64,000 nucleotides of DNA from Eubacterium_B sp034180045 (GTDB lineage: Bacteria > Bacillota > Clostridia > Peptostreptococcales > Anaerovoracaceae), in assembly GCA_034180045.1 (NCBI GenBank), contig JAXFOY010000005.1, forward strand, positions 23,380 through 87,379, written 5' to 3'. The stretch's first letter is position 1, and each line of letters starts with the position of its first letter. Of the stretch, positions 9,439-18,263 are shown in pieces. Under the pieces are notes generated by a model. It ran no database searches, was not told the origin of the DNA, and worked only from the letters and a program-made list of their open reading frames with translations. The translations under genes were made by a program, and so were the position numbers.

Positions 9439-9966
9439 ATGAATCTTAAGAATATGTATATTTCAGTCGCCGGAGTCAAAAGGCATACGACGGTAAACGG
9501 CCCGGGAGTGCGATATGTGGTATTTATGCAAGGTTGTGAACACCGTTGTCCGGGATGTCATAACCCGGAAACACACGATATTCGTGGAGGAACCGAGTTT
9601 TTAGTCAGTGATTTGATAAAGGATATTTTAGAAACCAAGTATATCGACGGAATTACGCTTTCGGGCGGAGACCCTTTGATGCAGGCAGCGCAGAGCAGAG
9701 AGATTGCCAGAGTTGCCAAATCTGAAGGCATGAATGTATGGCTTTATACAGGCTTTACTTTTGAAGAAATAATAGAAGGTAAGGCGGGAGATGCCGCGCG
9801 TGAGGCACTTGATTTCATAGATGTTTTAGTCGATGGCAAATTTGTTGCGGAATTAAAAAGTGACGAGGCTATCTGGCGTGGAAGCAGCAATCAGAGGCTT
9901 GTCGATGTACCGAAGAGTTTGTCATCCGGAAGGCTTGTAGAATTCAATGGACAATTCGAACTTTAG
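9439..9966 (+). CDS. nrdG: Anaerobic ribonucleotide reductase activating protein
   Basis: Radical SAM activase that installs the glycyl radical on NrdD using a [4Fe-4S] cluster and S-adenosylmethionine. Cys33, Cys37 and Cys40 form the CxxxCxxC cluster motif in GCEHRCPGCHNP, and SGGDPL near residue 75 is the SAM-binding glycine motif. Length (175 residues) matches the family. A GGAGGGG site precedes the ATG. It is transcribed with nrdD 59 bases downstream. The order nrdG before nrdD is the reverse of the E. coli arrangement. Confidence 0.96.
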   Translation: MNLKNMYISVAGVKRHTTVNGPGVRYVVFMQGCEHRCPGCHNPETHDIRGGTEFLVSDLIKDILETKYIDGITLSGGDPLMQAAQSREIARVAKSEGMNVWLYTGFTFEEIIEGKAGDAAREALDFIDVLVDGKFVAELKSDEAIWRGSSNQRLVDVPKSLSSGRLVEFNGQFEL

Positions 9967-10025
9967 AAAGCCGGGATATCCAAATTTATTACTTTGAGGA
10001 TTTTAATCAGGAGTTAAGCGGAGGA

Positions 10026-12500
10026 ATGGGAATGAACAATGTAATCAGAAGAGATGGCACGGCAGTTGCTTTTGATCCGACCAAAATTGAAAATGCGGTT
10101 GCAAAGGCCTTTATGGCAACGGATGAACTTGATGCGAGAGATATTTCGTCGGTTTCAAGGGCGATTTGTTTGATTGTAACAACTACGCTTAACGGTCGTA
10201 AGCTCGACGCGGCTACAGTAGAAGAGATTCAGGATGAGGTGGAATCCGCTTTGATGAATTGCGGCTACGCAAAGACTGCGAAAGCATATATTCTATACAG
10301 ACGCCAGCACGCAAATGCGCGTAAGACCAAGGATACTCTGCTTGACTATAAGAAACTCATAGACGGATACATTGGAACGGAGAAGGACTGGCGTGTAAAG
10401 GAAAACTCTACAGTTACTCTCAGCGTCGGCGGTTTGATTTTGTCGAACTCCGGTGCGGTTACGGCAAATTATTGGCTTTCTGAGGTTTATGATGAGGAGA
10501 TAGCAGATGCTCACAGAGACTGCTTCATGCATATTCATGATCTTTCCATGTTGACAGGATATTGCGCGGGTTGGAGCCTCAAGCAATTGATACAGGAAGG
10601 TCTTGGCGGAGTTCCGGACAGAATTACATCCTCGCCGGCAAAGCATCTAAGCACGCTTTGCAATCAGATGGTAAACTTTTTGGGAATAATGCAGAATGAA
10701 TGGGCAGGCGCTCAAGCCTTTTCGTCATTTGATACATATTTGGCACCTTTCGTAAAGGTTGACAATCTAAGCTACAAGGCTGTAAAACAATCGATACAGT
10801 CATTTATCTACGGAGTAAATACTCCATCGAGATGGGGAACACAGGCACCGTTTACAAATGTAACTTTGGACTGGACTGTTCCAAATGATATGGTGAATAT
10901 GCCGGCAATCGTAGGTGGCAAGGAAATGGACTTTACCTATGGAGATTGTAAGGCAGAAATGGATATGGTAAATAAAGCGTTCATCGAGATTATGATTGAA
11001 GGTGATGCTAACGGCAGAGGCTTCCAATATCCTATCCCTACATATTCAATAACAAAGGACTTTGATTGGAGCGAAACCGAAAATAACAAGCTTTTGTTTG
11101 AGATGACAGCAAAATATGGTACTCCGTACTTCTCAAATTATATCAACTCCGATATGAGCCCTTCAGATGTGAGGTCAATGTGCTGTAGGCTTCGTCTGGA
11201 CCTAAGAGAACTTCGCAAGAAAGGCGGCGGCTTCTTCGGTTCCGGAGAAAGTACAGGTTCTATAGGCGTTGTAACTCTCAATATTCCCAGACTTGCATAT
11301 TTAGCAGGCAGTGAAGAAGAATTTTATTCCATGCTTGATAAATATATGGATATTGCGGCTCGTTCTCTTGATACAAAGCGTAAAGTTATAAACCGACTTC
11401 TGGAGGAAGGACTTTATCCGTATACAAAGCGATATCTGGGAGCTTTCAACAATCACTTTTCAACAATCGGGCTTGTCGGCATGAATGAGACGATTCTAAA
11501 TGCCAAGTGGCTGAGGAGCGATATAACAAAACCTGACGGTCGCAAGTTTGCAATAGAAGTTCTAAATCATATGCGCAGCAGACTGTCGGATTATCAGGAA
11601 AAATATGGAGACCTTTTCAATCTGGAAGCAACTCCGGCAGAATCTACAACATTCAGATTTGCAAAGCACGACACGGAGGAATTTGCCGACATAATTACAG
11701 CTGCGAAACCGGGACAAGCTCCATATTATACAAACAGCACGCATCTTCCTGTAAATTACACAGAGGATATATTTGATGCACTGGAGATGGAAGATGATAT
11801 GCAGACCCTTTACACTTCCGGAACCGTATTCCACGGATTTTTGGGAGAGAGAATGCCGGATTGGAAGGCTGCCGCAAACCTTGTAAAGAAAATCGCTTAC
11901 AACTTTAAGCTGCCATATTATACGCTTTCACCTACATATTCAATATGTGAAGAGCACGGTTACATAGCGGGAGAACATTTTACATGCCCTCACTGCGGCG
12001 GTGCAACAGAAGTTTATTCCAGAATCACGGGATACTACAGACCTGTACGCAACTGGAATGACGGAAAGTCAAGCGAGTTTGAAAATCGTAAAACCTATGA
12101 GCCGGAAGAACTTTTCTCAATAAACAGAACAAGCCTTCTTGATGAATTTGGTAAGAAATCGCACGGAACAGGCGCACCGCTTATAAAAAATGGAAACGAG
12201 AGGGTCTTGGATGTACAACTTGACTCAACTTCGACAAGTGATGGCGATTTATTACCGATTGCAGAAAAACATATTCTGGTAACGACTAAGACTTGCCCTA
12301 ATTGCAACGCTGCAAAGTCATATTTGAGCAAAGCCGGTATAGAATATGAAGTAGTTCTTGCGGACGAAGCTGAGGGTGCGCAAATTGCGGAGATGTACAA
12401 CATATCGGCAGCACCTACACTTATCGTACAAAGCGGTGAAGAGTCTGAGCTGTACACTAATGTAAGTAATATCAGAGCCTATATAGGGAAACTGAACTAA
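10026..12500 (+). CDS. nrdD: Anaerobic ribonucleoside-triphosphate reductase with C-terminal glutaredoxin-like domain
   Basis: Class III reductase converting ribonucleoside triphosphates to deoxy forms without oxygen. An N-terminal ATP-cone (about residues 1-95) gives allosteric control. SMCCRLRLD near 385 contains the thiyl-radical cysteine region, followed by a Gly-rich loop and GSIGVVTLNIPR. Cys641, His644, Cys655 and Cys658 probably form the zinc site, with His replacing the usual fourth Cys. RITGYYRPV near 665 holds the radical glycine (about 668). Residues 745-824 add a glutaredoxin/NrdH-like domain with CPNC (Cys757, Cys760), which suggests a built-in reductant of the thioredoxin/redoxin-dependent NrdD type. 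A shorter start (MNNVIRR, 10035) is possible. Confidence 0.95.
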   Translation: MGMNNVIRRDGTAVAFDPTKIENAVAKAFMATDELDARDISSVSRAICLIVTTTLNGRKLDAATVEEIQDEVESALMNCGYAKTAKAYILYRRQHANARKTKDTLLDYKKLIDGYIGTEKDWRVKENSTVTLSVGGLILSNSGAVTANYWLSEVYDEEIADAHRDCFMHIHDLSMLTGYCAGWSLKQLIQEGLGGVPDRITSSPAKHLSTLCNQMVNFLGIMQNEWAGAQAFSSFDTYLAPFVKVDNLSYKAVKQSIQSFIYGVNTPSRWGTQAPFTNVTLDWTVPNDMVNMPAIVGGKEMDFTYGDCKAEMDMVNKAFIEIMIEGDANGRGFQYPIPTYSITKDFDWSETENNKLLFEMTAKYGTPYFSNYINSDMSPSDVRSMCCRLRLDLRELRKKGGGFFGSGESTGSIGVVTLNIPRLAYLAGSEEEFYSMLDKYMDIAARSLDTKRKVINRLLEEGLYPYTKRYLGAFNNHFSTIGLVGMNETILNAKWLRSDITKPDGRKFAIEVLNHMRSRLSDYQEKYGDLFNLEATPAESTTFRFAKHDTEEFADIITAAKPGQAPYYTNSTHLPVNYTEDIFDALEMEDDMQTLYTSGTVFHGFLGERMPDWKAAANLVKKIAYNFKLPYYTLSPTYSICEEHGYIAGEHFTCPHCGGATEVYSRITGYYRPVRNWNDGKSSEFENRKTYEPEELFSINRTSLLDEFGKKSHGTGAPLIKNGNERVLDVQLDSTSTSDGDLLPIAEKHILVTTKTCPNCNAAKSYLSKAGIEYEVVLADEAEGAQIAEMYNISAAPTLIVQSGEESELYTNVSNIRAYIGKLN

Positions 12501-12535
12501 TCGATTGACAAAACAAAATATAAAATATATTTAAT

Positions 12536-12570
12536 AAAAGTGCTGTCCGCCGGTCGGATGGCACTTTTTG
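12536..12570 (+). terminator. Intrinsic terminator after nrdD
   Basis: AAAAGTGC-TGTCCG pairs with CGGATG-GCACTTTTT across a CCGGT-type loop with small internal mismatches and ends in five T. It lies 36 bases past the nrdD stop codon. Confidence 0.85.
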
Positions 12571-12583
12571 CAATATACGGGGC

Positions 12584-12616
12584 TAAAAAAATGAGATGGA
12601 ATTGTTATTCCATCTC
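12584..12616 (-). terminator. Intrinsic terminator of the lysE-type gene
   Basis: A perfect 10-bp stem (GAGATGGAAT with its complement at 12593-12602 and 12607-12616, 4-base loop) is followed on the minus strand by seven T. It lies about 70 bases past the exporter stop codon, facing the nrdD terminator. Confidence 0.85.
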
Positions 12617-12684
12617 ACAAGGAAATCTTTCAAAACTGAAATTTGCCGTTTGCACAGCAGCCTTAAATAATTTCTGTAATTTAA

Positions 12685-13305
12685 TTAAAATGTGCTCATG
12701 ACAAGCAGCCTGAAGCTGTCTAACAACTTTATTCCATAGTACATAATTATCAGACCGCATATAATATTTATCCAGCGAAGCACAGTATCGTTGATTTTAG
12801 TGCGGATTAGAGAAACGACGGTTGTCATGCCGAACCACCATATAAAAGACGCCAAGGCCACACCGAAGATGAATATCCAGCCTTTCCCGCCGGGAAGCGA
12901 TGCGTGAAAAGCACCGAGCAAAAGTGAACCGTCTATAATGGCTTGCGGATTAAACCAGGTTACAATACAGGCTGTCCATATAACTCTGATAAAAGGCATG
13001 CTCACATCCTTTGTTTCCGACATCGTGTCCTTTGAACGGAATATGCTGAATCCTATCCAAAGAACCACAAGTGCACCTATTCCGAGTATAAGGAGTTCTA
13101 TCCAAATTGATAGCTTAATCAGAGCTCCTATGCCGAAGAAACAAGCAATGGAGAGGGTAACATCAAAGAAAAATATTATGAAAGCGGTTGCCAAAATCCT
13201 GCTTCTCTTTTGTGTCAAAGCTGTGTTAATGGCAAAGATGTTTTGGGCACCAATCGGCATAACATAGGCGAAACCGAGCGTAAGACCCTTAAAAAGAATA
13301 TCCAT
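12685..13305 (-). CDS. LysE/ArgO-type amino acid exporter
   Basis: Membrane protein of 206 residues with about six transmembrane segments. The N terminus has the LysE-family pattern GxxxGxxxxxPIGAQNxFxI, and WFNPQAIIDG near residue 118 is the conserved Asn-Pro segment of the fourth helix. LysE/ArgO members export basic amino acids; the actual substrate is not shown. The frame is open upstream, but ATG 13305 has AAGGAG 10 bases before it and gives the family N terminus. It is divergent from an HxlR regulator, which may control it. Confidence 0.88.
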   Translation of the reverse strand: MDILFKGLTLGFAYVMPIGAQNIFAINTALTQKRSRILATAFIIFFFDVTLSIACFFGIGALIKLSIWIELLILGIGALVVLWIGFSIFRSKDTMSETKDVSMPFIRVIWTACIVTWFNPQAIIDGSLLLGAFHASLPGGKGWIFIFGVALASFIWWFGMTTVVSLIRTKINDTVLRWINIICGLIIMYYGIKLLDSFRLLVMSTF

Positions 13306-13385
13306 AGAATAAATTCTCCTTAATATATGATATTTGCAAATAATGAAACGAAGATGGTTTGGGAAAAAAGGACAAGTCATTATAC

Positions 13386-13414
13386 ATTATATGATTTAAT
13401 TGCATACTTATCAA
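13386..13414 (-). promoter_or_regulatory. Promoter of the lysE-type gene
   Basis: Reading the minus strand, TTGATA (13414-13409) and TATAAT (13391-13386) are 17 bp apart. Transcription would start near 13379, leaving a leader of about 75 bases. Confidence 0.65.
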
Positions 13415-13491
13415 AATTCATCTGTTTTTTGAACCAAAACCGAATCGTTAAAAAAAGAACAATCACTACGAAAATGATAATCTAAAAATAC

Positions 13492-13519
13492 TTGCTCTTT
13501 TTTTGTTACTTAATATAAT
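13492..13519 (+). promoter_or_regulatory. Promoter of the HxlR-family gene
   Basis: TTGCTC at 13492-13497 and TATAAT at 13514-13519 are 16 bp apart. The 280-bp divergent region between this gene and the exporter also holds the exporter promoter. I see no strong operator palindrome in it. Confidence 0.6.
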
Positions 13520-13584
13520 TATAATCGAAAAAGGTTAAAGTTCAATAACGCAGTTTTTTATTACTTAGTAAGGAGAGGATGATT

Positions 13585-13947
13585 GTGATAGAAACAGACT
13601 ATACCTGCCCGTGTCTTGAAAGGTGTCCGCTCAATAAATCCATGGATGTGATAGGCGGAAAGTGGAAAATGCAGATTATATGCACACTTAACAGCAGCGG
13701 TCCGCTTAGATACAACCATATGAGAAGGAAGATGGACGGAGTCTCAAATACGGTGTTGGCAAAGGCGTTGAAAGAGCTTACGGAAGCAGGTCTTGTCAAA
13801 AGACGTGAGTACATGGAGGTGCCGATTCGTGTAGAATACGAAATTACGGAAGCATGTGACGAACTGATTCCAATACTTGAGGCGCTGGGAGACTGGTGCG
13901 AAAAACATTTGCTCAGGAGCGAAGCGGATACGAGCCGGAGTAACTGA
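13585..13947 (+). CDS. HxlR-family winged-helix transcriptional regulator
   Basis: DNA-binding protein of about 120 residues with the HxlR layout. A Cys-rich start (CPCLERCPL) precedes GGKWKMQII at about 27-35, then a helix-turn-helix with recognition segment GVSNTVLAKALKEL and a wing RREYMEVPIRVEYEIT. Family members often sense redox or electrophile stress through the N-terminal Cys, and three Cys are present here. An ATG at 13579 is in frame but only one base from AGGAGAGG (13571-13578), so the GTG at 13585 is the likelier start. It is divergent from the LysE-type exporter and may regulate it. Confidence 0.88.
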   Translation: MIETDYTCPCLERCPLNKSMDVIGGKWKMQIICTLNSSGPLRYNHMRRKMDGVSNTVLAKALKELTEAGLVKRREYMEVPIRVEYEITEACDELIPILEALGDWCEKHLLRSEADTSRSN

Positions 13948-13963
13948 GTTCGCAATAGCGAAC
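13948..13963 (+). other. Short hairpin after the HxlR gene
   Basis: GTTCGC-AATA-GCGAAC begins right after the stop codon. No T tract follows, so it would be a weak terminator at best. Confidence 0.35.
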
Positions 13964-14055
13964 ACAAAAAGCGAACCGATTATGAATCGAGACCATAATT
14001 GGAGATATTGAAAAAAATCGTTAAATTTTTGATGATTTTTTGGTGTGTATTGCGT

Positions 14056-14061
14056 TATAAT
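14056..14061 (+). promoter_or_regulatory. Probable -10 element of the rnf operon
   Basis: TATAAT lies about 47 bases before the rnfC start codon. No good -35 is found at standard spacing: TTGATG at 14029 is 21 bp away. The promoter call therefore rests mainly on the -10 hexamer and position. Confidence 0.5.
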
Positions 14062-14107
14062 ATATCCGTATGATTATGATATTTTTTTAGAAAGGAAGGT
14101 TTCAGAT

Positions 14108-15424
14108 ATGAGTTCAAGTGCAAAGCATTTGCGTAGTATCGACGCAGGTCACTATAAGAACACTGCACAATGTGCAACTGAAGCGGCTCCTATCCCTGAT
14201 ATCGTTAAAATACCAATGTCACAGCATATTGGTAAGCCATGTCAGCCATTGGTTGCAAAGGGCGATACGGTAAAGGTAGGTCAGCCTATTGGTGATGTCG
14301 ATGCTTTCATAAGTGCACCTATCCATTCCAGTGTTTCAGGTACTGTTAAAGGTATAGAAACACAGCGTAATGCAATGGGTGGATATGATACCCTTGTTGT
14401 TATCGAAACAGACAAGAAACAGGAATTATGGGAGGAACTGAAGGTTCCGGAAGTTCACAATCTAGCTGAATTTGTTGAAGCGGTAAGAGCTAGTGGACTA
14501 GTTGGTATGGGAGGAGCATCCTTTCCTACACATGTAAAATACAATCCGAAAAATATTGACGAGGTTGATACTTTGATTGTAAACGGAGCAGAGTGTGAAC
14601 CGTTTATCACATCTGACCACCGTTGCATGCTGGAAGATACACAGGATATCATCGATGGTATGAGACTCATCATGGATCATGTGGGACTTAAGGAAGCATA
14701 TATAGGAATTGAGGCTAATAAACCGGATGCAATTGAGAAGTTTGACAGACTGTTCAAAGAACAGGGCATTACAGACATGCATACGTTTAAGCTTCTTTCA
14801 AGATATCCAAAGGGAGCGGAGAGAGTACTTGTATATGAAATTACAGGTAAGCCGATGAAGGCAGGAGTCCTACCCGCAGATTTAGGAATTATCCTTTCTA
14901 ATGTTTCATCTGTAGCCTTTGTAGGTCAGTACTTCCGCACAGGAATTCCTCTAACGATGAAAAGACTTACAGTTGACGGAGATGCAATAACGAATCCGAA
15001 GAATATCGTGACTCCAATCGGAACACAGATTAAGGATGTGGTAGCATTTTGCGGAGGTTACAAGACAGAACCGAAGAAGATTATCATGGGCGGACCTATG
15101 ATGGGTAGAGCTATTCCCTCAGATTCATTCGGAATAATCAAAAATAACAACGCAATTTTGGCATTCTCATCAACAAAGACAAATATCCCGGAAGAAACAC
15201 CTTGTATCAACTGCGGTAGATGTCATATGGGATGTCCTATAAATCTATTGCCGACAGGATTTGCAGATGCATACCTTGCCGGAGATGCACAAAGGCTGTC
15301 TGATCTTCAGATTATGCAGTGCATGGAGTGCGGTAGCTGCTCATTCGTATGTCCAGCGAGAAGACCGCTGGCCTTTTATAACAAGCTAGGTAAAGCACTT
15401 GTAAGGGAGGCTGGAATCAAGTAA
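14108..15424 (+). CDS. rnfC: Electron transport complex subunit RnfC
   Basis: Peripheral subunit of the Rnf complex (ferredoxin:NAD+ oxidoreductase coupled to Na+ or H+ transport) and the expected NAD-binding entry point. GMGGASFPTHVK near residue 133 is the nucleotide/FMN-binding glycine region. Two [4Fe-4S] motifs, CINCGRCHMGCP near 365 and CMECGSCSFVCP near 404, lie at the C terminus. Length is 438 residues from ATG 14108, which has AAAGGAAGG 8 bases upstream; a longer frame from 14045 has no ribosome site and overlaps the promoter. First gene of rnfCDGEAB; its stop overlaps the rnfD start by one base. Confidence 0.97.
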   Translation: MSSSAKHLRSIDAGHYKNTAQCATEAAPIPDIVKIPMSQHIGKPCQPLVAKGDTVKVGQPIGDVDAFISAPIHSSVSGTVKGIETQRNAMGGYDTLVVIETDKKQELWEELKVPEVHNLAEFVEAVRASGLVGMGGASFPTHVKYNPKNIDEVDTLIVNGAECEPFITSDHRCMLEDTQDIIDGMRLIMDHVGLKEAYIGIEANKPDAIEKFDRLFKEQGITDMHTFKLLSRYPKGAERVLVYEITGKPMKAGVLPADLGIILSNVSSVAFVGQYFRTGIPLTMKRLTVDGDAITNPKNIVTPIGTQIKDVVAFCGGYKTEPKKIIMGGPMMGRAIPSDSFGIIKNNNAILAFSSTKTNIPEETPCINCGRCHMGCPINLLPTGFADAYLAGDAQRLSDLQIMQCMECGSCSFVCPARRPLAFYNKLGKALVREAGIK

Positions 15425-16419
15425 TGGAAAAGCAATATTATGAAAATCTTACAGTATCATCCGCACCACATATAGTGACTGCGTTGGATACACAAAAGAC
15501 AATGCTTTATGTACTTATCGCATTAATACCTTCACTGGGCGTTAGTACATATGTATTCGGACCTAGAGTTCTTCTCTTGACAGCTGTCTGTATTGTAGCG
15601 AGCGTAATCTTCGAAATGGGTTACCAGAAGCTGCTCAAGAGACCTGAAACATGGAAGGACCTAAGTGCTGTAGTTACAGGTACGCTTATTGCATTCAATG
15701 TACCGTCAAACTTCCCAATTTGGATGGCTGTGCTTGGATGCTTTACAGCAATCGTAATTACAAAACAGCTATATGGCGGATTGGGACGCAATTTTGCAAA
15801 CCCTGCCATCGTAGCACGTATATTTTTAATTTTGTCATTCACAGCAAAAATGACAACATGGCCTGTTCCTAACGGCGTAGACGGAAAGACGGGAGCTACA
15901 CCGCTGGGTATTTTAAGTGAAACACCTGTTGGACAAATCTCCAAGGCGGATCTTCCGTCAAATATGGATCTCTTCCTTGGTACAGTAGGCGGCTCACTTG
16001 GCGAAGTAAGCGCACTTGCACTTCTAATCGGCGGAATCTTCCTTGTGTGGAAGAAGATTATTTCCCCTGCAACTCCGCTTGCTTTTATCGGAACAGTGTT
16101 CGTAATTGCATTCATATACTACTCAGTTGCCGGTGGCGATGTAAGCGCTCTTAACATGGCAATCTTCCATGTATGTGCGGGTGGTGTTATGCTTGGTGCT
16201 ATTTTTATGGCAACTGACTATGTAACTTCTCCAATCATGCCTTTAGGTAAGATAATAATGGGTATAGGATGCGGTTTCTTTACAATGGTAATAAGACTGT
16301 GGGCAGGATATCCCGAAGGTGTTTCGTTCTCAATTCTGCTGATGAACATTTGCACACCGCTCATCGATATGCTTTGCATAAAATTAGCTTATGGAGGTGG
16401 CAAGAAAAATGAAAAATAA
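15424..16419 (+). CDS. rnfD: Electron transport complex subunit RnfD
   Basis: Integral membrane subunit of Rnf with about eight or nine hydrophobic segments over 331 residues. The segment D153-GKTGAT-P160 fits the flavinylation motif; Thr159 should carry a covalent FMN attached by ApbE, which is encoded 9 kb downstream. GGLGRNFANPAIVAR near 118-132 is a family hallmark. Translation is coupled to rnfC (ATGA-type one-base overlap). Its last codons overlap the rnfG start region. Confidence 0.97.
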   Translation: MEKQYYENLTVSSAPHIVTALDTQKTMLYVLIALIPSLGVSTYVFGPRVLLLTAVCIVASVIFEMGYQKLLKRPETWKDLSAVVTGTLIAFNVPSNFPIWMAVLGCFTAIVITKQLYGGLGRNFANPAIVARIFLILSFTAKMTTWPVPNGVDGKTGATPLGILSETPVGQISKADLPSNMDLFLGTVGGSLGEVSALALLIGGIFLVWKKIISPATPLAFIGTVFVIAFIYYSVAGGDVSALNMAIFHVCAGGVMLGAIFMATDYVTSPIMPLGKIIMGIGCGFFTMVIRLWAGYPEGVSFSILLMNICTPLIDMLCIKLAYGGGKKNEK

Positions 16420-16981
16420 TGACACTTTCAAAAAATATATATTTCCGGTTATCGTACTTGTTGTAATCTGCTTTGTAATTTCAGCAGCTCTGGCAGCGAC
16501 ATATGCAGTAGCGGATCCTATCATCCAAAAGAATACAAAAGCTGAAGCAGATAAAGCTCGTAAGCAGCTACTTGCTGATGCTGACGGATTCAAGCAGGTC
16601 GAAGGCAACTTAATGGCAACAAAGGACGGTAAGGTAAAGGTTATCGAAGCATATGAGGCAACTAACGGTGCCGGTATGGTTTTCACAGTTGGAACTAAGT
16701 CATTTGGCGGTATACTCGTAGAGATGATAGGTATCAACAAAGACGGAGAGATTACCGGAGTGGTAATTTCAGATCATAAGGATACACCGGGTGTAGGTAC
16801 AAAGGCATTTGACGAAAAACACCTAAATCAGTATAAGGGTGTTAATGAGCTTACGGATATATCGGCTAAGAAGGATGCTAAGATCAATCATATAACCGGT
16901 GCTTCTGTTTCATCGAATGCTGTACATTACGGAGTATATGTGGCTCTCCAACAATTTAAAGAAATCGGAGGTGCTAAGTAA
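16409..16981 (+). CDS. rnfG: Electron transport complex subunit RnfG (FMN-binding)
   Basis: Subunit with one N-terminal membrane helix (about residues 10-32) and an extracytoplasmic FMN-bind domain, 190 residues in all. The flavinylation motif is T163-G-A-S166-V-S, so the acceptor at the usual Thr position is Ser166 here. DTPGVGTKAF near 127 is a conserved family segment. ATG 16409 is preferred over 16391 because GGAGGT at 16393-16398 then lies 10 bases upstream. It overlaps the end of rnfD by 11 bases and the rnfE start by one base. Confidence 0.95.
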   Translation: MKNNDTFKKYIFPVIVLVVICFVISAALAATYAVADPIIQKNTKAEADKARKQLLADADGFKQVEGNLMATKDGKVKVIEAYEATNGAGMVFTVGTKSFGGILVEMIGINKDGEITGVVISDHKDTPGVGTKAFDEKHLNQYKGVNELTDISAKKDAKINHITGASVSSNAVHYGVYVALQQFKEIGGAK

Positions 16982-17664
16982 TGGAAGAAAAGAAATCAAG
17001 ACTGCAAATTTTAACTAAAGGTCTGATAAAAGAAAACCCTGTACTTGTTCTTTTGTTAGGCTGCTGTTCAGCGCTTGCAACAAGTTCAACGGCTATCAAC
17101 GGATTAGGAATGGGTGTGGCATTTACAGTCGTAATGATCCTTTCGAACATTGTTATTTCAGCATTGCGTAAGGTAATTCCCGACAATGTTAGAATACCTT
17201 GCTACATCGTAGTAATCGCAGGCTTTGTAACTGTAGTTCAAATGATGCTTCAGGCATATGTTCCCAGCATCTACAAATCGCTTGGACTATTCATTCCTCT
17301 GATCGTAGTAAACTGTATTATTCTTGGTCGTGCCGAGATGTTCGCTAATAAGAACGGAATCCTTGATTCGGCTCTTGACGGAATCGGCATGGGTCTTGGA
17401 TACTCGGGTGCGCTTGTAATCATGGGTATGATAAGAGAATTTTGTGGAAACGGAACACTTTTCGACTTCCCTATTCTTGCAGGCAAAATCGAAGGAATCG
17501 GTATATTTAATTTAGCACCGGGTGGATTCTTTACTTATGCAATTCTCGTTGCAGCGGTAAACTACCTGATGCGTGACAAAGAACGTAAGATAAGAGACTT
17601 TGGTGAAGAGGATATCAACATCCTTGGAGCAAAGCCTGAAAAGACAGAAGAGAAAGGAGCATAG
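16981..17664 (+). CDS. rnfE: Electron transport complex subunit RnfE
   Basis: Membrane subunit of 227 residues with about six hydrophobic segments. ENPVLVLLLGCCSALATSS near residues 18-36 and the later MGLGYSGALVIMGMIREFCGNGT segment are typical of the NqrD/RnfE family. RnfE and RnfA are related antiparallel subunits thought to hold a membrane [2Fe-2S] cluster; the conserved Cys in LGCCS fits this. It is coupled to rnfG by a one-base overlap and ends 2 bases before rnfA. The C-terminal tail is charged and cytoplasmic. Confidence 0.97.
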   Translation: MEEKKSRLQILTKGLIKENPVLVLLLGCCSALATSSTAINGLGMGVAFTVVMILSNIVISALRKVIPDNVRIPCYIVVIAGFVTVVQMMLQAYVPSIYKSLGLFIPLIVVNCIILGRAEMFANKNGILDSALDGIGMGLGYSGALVIMGMIREFCGNGTLFDFPILAGKIEGIGIFNLAPGGFFTYAILVAAVNYLMRDKERKIRDFGEEDINILGAKPEKTEEKGA

Positions 17665-17666
17665 AC

Positions 17667-18245
17667 ATGGCTGCGGTAACAATTATAATGAGCATGATAC
17701 TGGCTAACAACTATGTACTTGCTCAATTCCTCGGAATTTGTCCATTCTTAGGAGTATCTAAGAAATTGGATTCAGCGGTAGGTATGGGCGGCGCTGTAGT
17801 ATTCGTAATGGTACTTGCAACAGCAGTTACATGGCCTATTCAGCAGATTCTAAATAAATTTGAAATCGGTTACCTACAGACAGTAGTATTCATTCTGGTA
17901 ATCGCTGCTCTCGTACAGTTAATCGAAATGATGCTAAAAAAATACATGCCTGCACTATATAGCTCACTAGGTGTATTCCTACCGCTAATTACAACAAACT
18001 GTGCAGTGCTGGGTGTGTGTATCGCTAATATTGATGCGGAATATGGTTTTGGGCTTTCATTGGCAAACGCTTTCGGCGCTGCCGTTGGATTTACTCTAGC
18101 CCTAATCCTATTTGCCGGAATCAGAAGCACAAAGCTTGTAAACGAAGAAGGAGTTCCAAAGCCATTCAGAGGTGTTCCACTAACACTTATTTCTGCGGCA
18201 ATCCTTTCGCTAAGCTTCATGGGCTTCAGCGGCATGTTCTCGTAA
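17667..18245 (+). CDS. rnfA: Electron transport complex subunit RnfA
   Basis: Membrane subunit of 192 residues, about six transmembrane segments, family-typical length. ANNYVLAQFLGICPFLGVSKK near the N terminus includes the conserved Cys predicted to ligate the cluster shared with RnfE, and TTNCAVLGV lies near residue 110. AGAAAGGAG precedes the ATG. It is followed after 18 bases by rnfB. Confidence 0.97.
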   Translation: MAAVTIIMSMILANNYVLAQFLGICPFLGVSKKLDSAVGMGGAVVFVMVLATAVTWPIQQILNKFEIGYLQTVVFILVIAALVQLIEMMLKKYMPALYSSLGVFLPLITTNCAVLGVCIANIDAEYGFGLSLANAFGAAVGFTLALILFAGIRSTKLVNEEGVPKPFRGVPLTLISAAILSLSFMGFSGMFS

Positions 18246-18263
18246 GGAAGGAGGCGAAGTAAA

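Noticed and set aside
14045..14107. Longer N terminus of RnfC
   Set aside because: It lacks a ribosome site, includes the -10 region and does not match the family N terminus.
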